Assembly: GCF_018991925.1 (NCBI RefSeq)
Contig: NW_024738604.1
Span: 1-64,000, forward strand
Reading direction: 5' to 3'
Source of the DNA: Homarus americanus
Lineage: Eukaryota > Arthropoda > Malacostraca > Decapoda > Nephropidae
DNA length: 64,000 nt
Position 1 is the first letter of the stretch. Every line of letters begins with the position of its first letter. The notes beneath the pieces are model-generated. The model was given only the letters and a program-made list of their open reading frames with translations, made no database searches and was not told where the DNA came from. Shown in pieces: positions 44,375-54,800 of the stretch. The position numbers were made by a program, and so were the translations under genes.

Positions 44375-47366
44375 TACAAAGTGCCAAAAGACAAATATAC
44401 GCTTATTTTGACAATATATCCACTAAACCTATTACCAAAACGCTCTGCCCTATCTTATGTATTAACAACACTGATAACCATAAAGAATATATAAGTGGAA
44501 CATATGGTTCTAAAGAAAATTGGATAGATATGTCCTTACTGTACGAGAGCTGACTTGACGCTAGAGGACCAGCACTGCCTGACGCACGAAGTTTGGGTTG
44601 GGTCACTTGGATGGCCAGTGACGTGTTTCACTGGCACCAAACTCACCAATTATTCTTTTTTCAATCTAGTTTTTGACTGTTTCTGTTATATCCTCGAAGT
44701 ATGTTCAACTATCTCGATACAAACGAATTATTGAAAGTGGATTTAAGCTTCACCGTATTTAAAGCGCAAAAACAATTTGTATATCAAAGCAAGGGCTTCC
44801 ATCCTGCGATTCTTTTCCCCTCCCCCTCTCTCTTCCCTTTCCTTAGCCCCCACTCCCCTCCACTCTCTCACCCTCCCTCCCTCTCTCTATCAACTCTCTT
44901 TTCTCTCACTCTATTCCGCCCCCCCCTTCACCTCTCTTTATAGGCGAGCCCGACCTTCACTCCCACTCCCAACCTACTTTTCTTTTGGATATCCTCAATT
45001 CCCTCTCTAATCAGTGGAAATAAGGACTTTTTGTGCTATCTTTGCTTTTTGCTTTGCAGCAACATAATGGTTATCATATAAAATGCTTGCACTGGTTATA
45101 GAAGACAAAATCCACCTAGGGCAAAATCTCTCTAGGACAAAAACCTAACCTAACCTTGAGAAACATTAATATAAAAAATGGAGGGGAGGAAATTTTGTCC
45201 AGCCCCTGGTTATGTATACCCTAAACTATTGTCAATTTTCGTATGATGGTTGCTCTTAATAAAGGAATACCGATATGTCAGTCAACCTAATTACTCTTCT
45301 TTATCACTGAAGTTCATCTTTCATTTACCAAGACCAAAGGGCTCTGATGTTAGTACTTCAGAATGATATTCAGTGCAGGTTTCATTTTCACCATCTGTTC
45401 ATTCAATTCCTTTTTGAGCTCATCCAACCATCAGCCCATGCATGCAAGAAGACACAATGCCCTATGCCCTATACAAGCATACCCACTACCTCTGTACATG
45501 GTACACCCAGTAACATAGGTGCTTCCATGTTAGTCACAGATTGTGGGAGCACATTCTAGGAAATGATTAGTGTTCAGGCATCTGAAGGAACTCACATCTA
45601 GCATGCCTGATATGCTTGAGTTCTGCAGATAAGATGCCTATGTGTTTCAGGAGCATTGTTTAATCTAGAGTTAGCAGGAAGGATTTATGTCTGTCTTAAA
45701 CTTGGTCCAAAGATCTTCTGTCTCACAATTGAATAGTAATTCAATATCCTGTCCTCATCCTCTCTTTCATAAGATTCAGGACCGAATTTTCTAGTGGTGT
45801 ATTTTCTCGTGCTTTTATGCCTGTAGGTTAGATTTAGGTTTGGTAATGGTTCATTAAATTTTGTGTGGCATTGGAAAAATTAGATTCACCTTGCTGTCCT
45901 TTACGGATTCTTCTTATTTATACTAGCCTACAAGGTATGTTCAGTCAAAGACAAAAGTCGTGTTGCACTCCCCTAGCGTTACAGTATATTTTGAAACCCA
46001 CGAGGAGGAATGTGGGTAGGTAGTGACACTGAAGCTTCAAGGTTTTTTATGTCTACCACTCACTGCTCTTTTTTTTCTTTAATCATATTTTTTTTACTTT
46101 TCTGGAACTTTTTTTAATTTGTAATTTTTTTTAAGATCCCTGTACTTGTCTCTTAGCTATGGAGTGGAAACTGGAGACCATAAAAAATTTATCTTTGTCC
46201 CAGGTGTCTACTGTGCATGGAGACCTGTATACTGTAGTCCTCATGTTTCTTCATCTAAAAGTTGAGACTCTTATTGAGGTGCAGTTACTTTCCTGGCAGA
46301 CAATACTATACTTCTCTGGCAGAGATGGAGGTACAATGGGAAGTCATCTACAACTAGGATCAGTATCCCTTTTTGTCAGGTTGGTAAAAAAAGGAATAAA
46401 TCTTTAGAGTATGTCATCACCATCATCAATGTTTTATGGTTAGCCGTGATTACCTGATGGCAGCTGTTGGGTAAAACCAAAATGGGATGTCCCCCTCACC
46501 ACTGCAAACCCAGGGTTTTAACCCAGAAAATGTAGCAGAGACCAGGGAATGGGCACAGCTCTGGTGACCCAGTTGCCATCAAGCATGTTGAAGCAAAGTT
46601 TTATGGCTGGTTGCCCCTCCTAACACCCACTCAGTGGGTAGGTATGTCATGGCAATGTGATATTGCATCAAGCAGTCAAGAACTACACCTTAAGGAGAAC
46701 AGTACTGCATGTTTAAACATCTCATTGACAAATGATCATAATGATGCAAAGTGATTATCTCTAAAAATTAATAAAATAGTTACTGGTACACATTATGAAA
46801 TTGGAAGCCTGGATTCACTTTTGTCTCACTTAACCAAAGTTATTGACTAATTTATTTGTTGGTTTCCTGAAATATTTTTCTCGTACTGTATACTTGACAT
46901 ATATCTCCCTCCCTCTCATTGTTGCCAATTGTATCGACTTACTCTATAAAATTTATTAATGGTGGAGGAGTTTTGGGAATAGATGACACCAATATCTCTC
47001 ATTATGGACCCTTAATCAAAGTGGCATAAGTACATTATAGATTTTAATACATTGAATTATCTGTAATAATGTACTTACATAATGATAATACAAGAGATGA
47101 GTATGTACTGTATGGAAAAATTGAGTTTCAATTAAGAGTTTGTAAATACTGCACTATTATTTTAATCACATTATAAACAATAACAATAATACAGTACTGA
47201 GTGGACATATCATTTTGGTTGTTTACTACTCATTCCCAGTGCTGCTTAGGATATCTTGTCTCTGCTGTAAGTTGACTTATCTGACAGTTTCTCTCTCATT
47301 ATGGGTCCTAAAAAGTTATTACAAGTAGAAATAAACCAAAATATGGAGTTTTTACAAGACCTTGTA
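44375..47366. other. intergenic, upstream of TADA2B
   Basis: No gene recognised. A pyrimidine-rich tract of about 120 bp lies at 44815-44935. A CCTAACCTAACC run lies near 45147. About 46400-46640 resembles dispersed repeat DNA but no second copy is in the window. Confidence 0.5.
44815..44935. repeat. polypyrimidine tract
   Basis: About 120 bp that are almost entirely C and T on the plus strand, with CCCTCTCT-type words. Such mirror-like tracts can form triplex DNA. It lies about 0.5 kb upstream of the TADA2B start. No coding meaning despite open frames across it. Confidence 0.7.
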
Positions 47367-48129
47367 CAGCGGTCCCTAGGTTAACGAACGCCTCGGTTAA
47401 CGAATTACCTTCCTTAAGAATCTTCAATTCAGTTAACGAACAAAAATTTGGTTAATGAAATTCTTACGAAAACGTGTCAACATGTTTTGGCTTGCTCACC
47501 AGCTGGAAGATTAGTCCGCCAATACAGTAATCGGTTCTAGGGCTTATATTCGTTTCCATTGGAGTAAATATCAAGAAGGTTGTGTTATTCAATATTTTTC
47601 CAAGTTTTATATTAAAATTATTAGTCGTTTTAACACTTATTTAACATAATTGCAAAACAGGGAACTAGTTTTTGGTGCGCCCATCAGCCACTTCACTCAC
47701 CCACCAAGGCGTCAGTTTGTGTCTCTGTTCAGTGGAGGAAACATCTTGCTTGTGGGTCTCTTGAACACAGTATTTTTACATTTTTACAGTACAATTATTG
47801 GTCATTCTGAAATTTATTTAACATATTGACAATATATATAGTGCAGTGCAGTGTTGATTCAAAGAAAATAATCTTGAATTACACCCAGTGGACTTAAAAT
47901 TTTATTGGTGAAATGACGGCATCAAGCATGGGGTGATTTCTCTTCCATCCCCACCTCCTCCTCTTCTCCCTTCTCCACCCCCACTTCTAATTCCCATCAT
48001 CATCATCAACCAGGAGCCTTCTACATACATGCCTCAAAGCAAGTGTACTTTACTGCATTTTGTTTTTTACTTTGTATGTACTTTTCGGTGAGCTGGAACG
48101 AATTGTGTTCGTTAACCGAGGGACCACTG
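47367..48129. mobile_element. uninterrupted Tigger-type MITE (763 bp)
   Basis: Ends CAGCGGTCCCTAGGTTAACG and, at the right, CGTTAACCGAGGGACCACTG, flanked by TA. It is the inverted-orientation relative of the outer element at 29028-31410 and lacks the nested insertion, so it serves as the empty-site reference. Internal blocks shared with it include CATGGGGTGA and CATCATCATCAACCAGGAGC. No open frame of note. Confidence 0.85.
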
Positions 48130-49015
48130 TACTGCAGTTGTGGGTCTTTTGAGGTAAAATTTGGATGGTCCAAGAACATATGCACTATGCCATCATGTTA
48201 AAATGACTTCTCAAATCATGTCTTGTCAAGGAACATATCCCCTACAATTGGGAAGGGCAACCTGTTCTTCATTTATTATTAGATAACACTTTAATACGTA
48301 ATGTTTTATTGATAACACAACAACATACGTCACTTACTGGAATTTATCAAACATTTTTATCATCTTGAAGGTTAATGAAAAAGCCTATCATAACTATAAA
48401 ATATCTTTATTTCTTAAATATTTGCTATAATTATGTAAGATTTCAGAAAAATGACTACCATCTATTGCAGATAATTACAGACAATGTGGCAAGACCAATG
48501 AATGATAATCTTACAAATGGTTCATAATGACCTGTAGAACAATAACTTAACAATTAAATCACTGTTTCTTCACAGATAATAATTACAAGAGAAAGGCACT
48601 TGACATAATTTATGCACTGCCATGAAAAGACATTCTGGCAAATAACTTCAATGATCTGTACTGTGAATGTAAGTATATCAAAGAAGAAATTCAGTACATT
48701 TTATAGAACTGAAGTAACTTATGTATGATACACATTAAGCCTACAAAGGTAATCTGTCTTTGACTAGGCTCTTCTACAAAATCTCGCTTCATCATCATAC
48801 CACAAAAATTCCCGTCACGTGATCACTGGATTCTGAATCCATTGATCAATAATCCTGGAAAAGTGTAGGAAAAATCATAGCATAGTTTTGAAGTGATAAG
48901 AATTAACATATATGAAAGTTGAATATTTTTTTTATTAAACCAACCTTCATGTCAGTTTACAGTTTTTGCTTTACAAAATAGGTATGTTTACAGCAAGCTA
49001 TTTTACATTTTTTAG
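48130..49015. other. no gene recognised
   Basis: AT-rich sequence between the MITE and a candidate exon. The last 30 bp form a pyrimidine-rich tract leading to an AG at 49014-49015. Confidence 0.5.
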
Positions 49016-49379
49016 ATTACAACAGCGCATACAAAGGCAAGTCTTCGCAGAGTCAAATGAGCTCGTGTTCAATCTATCAACAAAGGCACAGAATCTCATT
49101 GGGCAGTCACAGGAAGATGATAAGCATTTACAAACTTTTAACCCATTTACAAACTTTCTAGCCAAACTCCATTTGGCTTTTCCTCCTGAATTACAAGAGA
49201 TCACTATGCACGACCTTAGTACGATCCAAGTTTTACAACGAGAACATAATTACGCCCTAAATAATAATAAAAAGTATGGGTGTAATATGCATCACCAGGT
49301 GGGTAAGGCACAATGCAGAGCTCCAGTGTACCTTGTGGTGTGTCTTAGACAGTACCAAGGTGAGGCCATTCATTGGTGA
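49016..49379 (+). CDS. candidate last exon, product unknown
   Basis: I do not recognise this protein. A plus-strand frame, about 115 residues from a good acceptor (ACATTTTTTAG at 49005-49015) to a TGA at 49377-49379, has protein-like composition: LQQRIQRQVFAESNELVFNL, an SQEDDKHLQTF stretch, LAFPPELQEITMHDL and VLQREHNYAL. Only the first 80 or so residues look coding; after an asparagine run the quality drops, and a possible donor (GTATGG near 49276) could end the exon there. A canonical AATAAA follows at 49556. It sits between two minus-strand genes, so it would be an independent plus-strand gene, a processed fragment or the remains of a transposon protein. No domain can be named. Confidence 0.3.
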
Positions 49380-51790
49380 AGAGAACCTAATTATCGTGCA
49401 ACCTAATACAAAGCACCACTGAGTCCACTTCCATTACTGCTGGCAACATAATACTAACTTCATCTTGCATACAAATCCGACTCATTCAAAGCTTTTATGA
49501 GTTGATGCTTAAGTTACATTCTATGTTGGTTATTCTTTCCCATTCTGAATGACCAAATAAATTTCTCTCAATATATATTCAACAATCATTGACCACTCTA
49601 TTCCATTACACATATGCAATAACCTCTGAGGAACATTCACCCAATGGTTGTTACACTTATTTGCACTCCATTAAATATTGCAGTATGTACGGTGTATATA
49701 AATGTACGCATGATGTATAAAATTATTAATATAGTATACAATGAAGTTTCAAATCAAATAAGAATAATCTTTAAATCATTTTCTATACAGGGGTGAATTT
49801 GACCCACTCTTTGATCTGTCAGACAAAACATTAAAACAACATACACTGCTCAACACCATTTTAAAGGAGAAAAGAGAAAAAATAAACACCCACTACATTT
49901 AGAATCCCTAGAGCTAAATATTTTCAAATGAACCTTGTCATAGTTGATCAAGCCAGGCTCAACTGTTTTACCAGACTGCCATGCATGTATATCTTCACTG
50001 AGTGTCGACAGAGAATCAATTTAATCATGGATATTTTGTAAATATAAGTTAATTGAGAGATACTGTAAAACTGACCATAGTCAGAATAAGAAATATTGGT
50101 TTGTACAAAAAATGTCCATCATAGAAAAAATTTTGGGGTAATTTTCATTTGCAATATTCAAAAACAGAACATGTCCATCACAGAAATATATGTGATATTG
50201 GTGTTTAATATGACAGAGCATTGAAGAACATTGTAAAGAAACGTAGGAGTGTGTTAGCAAAACTTGAGGGCTACTGGTTGACAGTGACTCGGTATCATAT
50301 AGCTAATTAAAAAATCTTTCCTTTTACCTAGCAAATGGCTCATTGGCAATTACATTTAAATATATTCTACTGACTAAATTCCAGTATGACTTAAGCACTG
50401 AGTGAATTTCTTTGCATTTATGGTAGCTTTTAAGATCTGCAATATATAAAAACCTTTACTTATTCAGCAAGTGTAAGATGTATAAACTCAAATGTAAATG
50501 TTAGACCTAGTACCTACTGACAAAAATGAGTGCAAATTCTATATACATCTGTAATTCAACAAAGTATAGATGATTACAATTCTCCTTCCACACCACATAT
50601 TAATGTACAGTTGCTTCTCCACACATCCAGCATGGGTACTGTACAGGCAATACTGAATGAATGACACACAACAAAAGCAGAACTGGCCTTGGCCACTGAT
50701 AAGTTGGGTCTCGGGCAGCAGAGGTTCATCCTTCAAGCCAATCAATGGCTACTAGTATGCTCCAACAATACTATATTTGTAATTACAAAAAAAGAGGACA
50801 AGAAACATTTGTGGAAAATGCAAAGCTTAGACAACAGGAGCAAAACACACAAATATACGTGAATTTTTGTTTTACTTGGCTTTGGGGACAGGTGGAGCCA
50901 CTGGCCGAGTGTGAGTGTCCAACTTGAAACATGTCTAGTATGCTGGGATACTGGTCCCCCAGAAGGAGGACAAGGAGATTGTCTTTGATGTAATCAGCGA
51001 GTTTGAGCCATTAATTATATTTCACTAGAACTCATGAATAGGAAATATTGCTTTGGTGAAACCCTTTTATTGGCTCAAAGGCTGAACTTGTTACTAGAAC
51101 TCCCTCATACCTGAGCCTAGAGGAGACACACTCAGGCAGGCAGTTTGTCAGAGCCAGCATCCACAAGGCATAAACTAATAATGAATACACTCTCTAAATT
51201 CTCTCTGGCTATCACTATCTTCAGGAGCAGCTATGATCTAGTGAAACTGATTTAATCTGTACCTCATTCTTCCACAGGACGTAATATAAATATTCACATA
51301 GGGGTACTGGAAATGAAGCAACATCCCTAATGCTTTACTGTACTGTTTAAGTACTTAGTATGCAGTACCATTTTGGGGGAAAATGATTGCCAGATTAAGG
51401 TTGTTTCACCATGCTTTGATACTAAAATCAGCCAATTTACGAGGCACAGTATAAACACCTACACCACAAATACTGGGCCTACACAGACAAAAGTTATTTA
51501 GGCATTATACTCGATAGAAAAGGTAAAGCATGGTCACCAAAACAGGACCTAGAATATGCCGAGGGCAGTGAGCCAGCTTTCATAACAGCTAATAAAGACT
51601 TCCAAAACAGTTTAAGAACTCCAACTAGGCTTGAGAGATATTTTAAACACTTGCAGATCTCCCAGAACAACTCACAAGGTTCCCATGGAGCATATTATGA
51701 CTGGGTAACAGTGTGTATGTGGGATCCCAAACTGAAACCCACAACAACTGTGGCAACAACAGCAGCATAATCACAAGCTGAGGACTTTCA
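49380..51790. other. intergenic / MYPT 3' region
   Basis: No gene recognised. Includes the likely 3' UTR of the distal MYPT isoform; a candidate AATAAA on the minus strand is at 51066-51071. A plus AATAAA is at 49556-49561. Confidence 0.5.
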
Positions 51791-51877
51791 CTACTTGGAG
51801 AGCTTGCTGATGACACGGATGAGAGCCCCGTTTTCATCTTTCAACCGTTGGTTCTCCTGCTTCAACTGTTCCAACAA
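51791..51877 (-). CDS. MYPT alternative last exon, distal (canonical zipper)
   Basis: 87 bp with stop TAG (51791-51793). Encodes [20 protein letters not shown] and RVISKLSK, essentially the canonical leucine-zipper end of vertebrate MYPT1. Strong acceptor CTTTTTTTCAG. Reached only when the proximal exon is skipped. Confidence 0.92.
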   Translation of the reverse strand: MLEQLKQENQRLKDENGALIRVISKLSK

Positions 51878-54800
51878 CTGAAAAAAAGGGTAATGAGATG
51901 TTGTAGTAGTGAGGGAAATTAATTCTTAGCAATATAACAATCTCCAATATAATGAATGACATATTCACATTGTGTTCCAAAGCTGGAACAAATGTACTAT
52001 ACATGTATGCTCTGTAAATATAGTAACACCTGTAGCTAGAGACTTGTACAAAAATAACCACACCTGTAATTCAAACCACAGAACACGCTTTATGTTAGAA
52101 GATAAAATAGATCAAAATCTACCATTTACTACATAAAGCATGCAAACAAAATAAAAATAAAATAAATATAAAATAAAATATAAATTTACAAACCCCTAAC
52201 AATAGTAAGAAATCTATTCTACAGTACTTAGAAAACCTTGAAAAAAGTGAAGTGGAAATTCCCAGTCAGAAAATATAAGCATTAAAATATGAGTGAGAAA
52301 CAGCTGATGCTTTACATTCAAGATCTAATAACAATGTCAAATTATAGTGTGCTTAAAGTAATAACACTTACTATTGCATAGTGACTGATACAAGTTAATA
52401 AATAATAAACATTGTGACTATACACAGTTTACACAATTTATTATAACCAGGAAATGATTACAGTATTTATATATCAGGCTTCAAGGCACTTTATGAAGTG
52501 TGAGTCAGCTAATATTAAGCAACAAAATACACTTCACTCTCATTTCATATATACTTTATATATATATATATACATATATATCTCTGCCACTCAAAACATA
52601 ATGAGGGTCCCATGGCCCGAGCAAAGGAAATGGCAAAACACTGCGACAGCCGTCATGCGCAGGCAGTGTGGTCATGCTGGGTGATGCCACACAGTCATTC
52701 ACACTAGTGGCAGACAGCCCACTTCTACCCTTTGTTTACCTATTTGCTCAAGTTGGCCAAGTTACCCATGCCCGCTGTGGCTGAATTGGTCAATTTGGAC
52801 ACCACCCGAGTCAAGGCTCGGTTTTCAGCCCTCAATTTTTCATTTTCAGCCTTAAGTTTTTGCAATTGCTGTAAGAGAGGAAGTTAAAAGTTCAGACTGA
52901 AAGTTGGAATAGAACTCCAATTGATGGTTAATAATATTATTAGTCGAGAAGTGCCATGCTATAATCAGTTTTTAATTTTATCATGTTAAAAATGACTATC
53001 TCATGTATTAGGATGTTTCACCATATGAGACTGACATTCAGGAATACCAACCATGTCCCACATGCAGAAGCAAAGTTTAGTATTTTGCACTACTGATTGT
53101 TAGCACTTTTTAGCAAATAGCAAGAGGACGCATCCTTAAAGCTTCAGCTTCATTTCCTTTCAAGATTCAAGCTTAGCAAAAACATAAAAATAAAATTTAA
53201 GTACAGGTAAATGAAAAATTGCTAAATCATGTTACGGACTGAATAACGTATAAGCCCACCCAAATTATCATTTTTAGTTAATCTCAACTTAATATACAGT
53301 ATATGGCAAGCAAAACTACTGTATAATTACCAGTACTTCTTCAATGATGGATTTATCCTGAAATTACATTTTATAACAAATAGAACCGAGTAATTCTGCA
53401 TAGCTAACAAATATAGGAGGTTGAACCATTAAATCCTCAGGTCCCAGGGTCCCAACTGATAATTAAAACCTAAAAATTTGGCCTTCATAATGGATTCCAA
53501 AGAGACGTTTGACATGAAAATATCCTCCAGAACACAAAGCCTTAAGAGATCTTGCTGTTGAACAAAAACATGTACAATACACTCCAATCTGTTTTTACTT
53601 ATGTCTATTACAAAGCTTAAGAAAATTTCCTCATTGGAACCAATTATAAACTCAAAACCATAGAAAAAAGGAGGGAGTGATGGAGAGTTACTAGATAAAG
53701 GCTCAATTATAGAATGGAACTTCATGATCAATCCATAATTTATAGCACTTTGCTGTTATGCTCAGCTTGCAACCGCAAGGAAAGTAATCCTACCGAAGTG
53801 ACCGAAAGTTGGTTCTAGAGTAACAAAGAAAGGAGTAAACCCTAAGCTCCCCTTAGCCATACTGTCCTGAGGTGCCAAACAATAACTTCTAACTAAAGAC
53901 CTACTTAAGCCCTCTCAGAAGAATAGCCTTTATCAAGACTGCCATCCAGGACATCCTACCCAGATGTATTACCCAAAAGGTCTTGCTACACTGAACACCC
54001 TTCTACAAATCCTCTGGTACTCATAATCTTTAATATGTAACCACATCCTTATCTACTGTCTAAATCCACTCTTCCACAACACCACACAAAATGTCCCTTA
54101 CCAATCATCTATATTACACCTTCTGCTTTAAACTAACTTAATAATTCTAAGGCATAATAATTTAAGTATACAATGCTATATCTATTTACTTTAACATGCA
54201 CTGTCCTTAGGCAATATTTCTATCCCTTGTACAGTAGCTGCAGCACTACTACTGTAGAGGGAGCTGCAAGGATCACTGAATGGATGGTTGACTTCGACAG
54301 TATACTGTACAGTATTTTGTAAATATTGTTTTCTTTACTAAAACAGAAAGAAAAGAGGATAAAAAAGGCTATGGCAGCAGTGTGCAATATTCAAGGTGTG
54401 GTTAATCTACACTGCTGAGGAAAAAAACTACTACTAATTTTGACATCAACCCCTTCACTACGGGGACACCAATTTTTTATATTTTATTTGGTTAACACCA
54501 GACAATTTTATTCAGCTCGGAGGAGACCCTGTACACAAGGGGTTAACTGTAAATTTCATAACTTACATATGAATTTCAATGTGCTGGAACTGTAATTAGA
54601 TTCAAAGTTGTGGCACATTTTCACCCATATGTAAAAGAATACACCACTAACGATCAGCAATTCCTTGTGATGCAGTAATTAATACTTCAGGTTGACTGAT
54701 TCAAAACTTAAGGAAAAAACAAATCAGGCCATATCCCTCAGAATACATTGATATGTGCTGTGCATCTAACTTGAGCCTATACTGTAACCAAGACAAAGAA

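Noticed and set aside
44701..45010. Ser/Pro/Leu-rich plus frames
   Set aside because: Produced by the polypyrimidine tract at 44815-44935, which is open in several frames by composition alone.
43140..45165. Short CCTAACCTAACC runs as interstitial telomere
   Set aside because: Only two or three TTAGG-type units at each place; consistent with arthropod DNA but too short to call a telomeric insertion.
46405..46640. Segment with GGCTGGTTGCCCCTCCTAAC, like a known dispersed-repeat word
   Set aside because: Only a short word is familiar; no ends, duplication or second copy seen.
54447..54546. Possible 100-bp MITE with AACCCCTT ends
   Set aside because: End similarity covers only about ten bases and no target duplication is clear.
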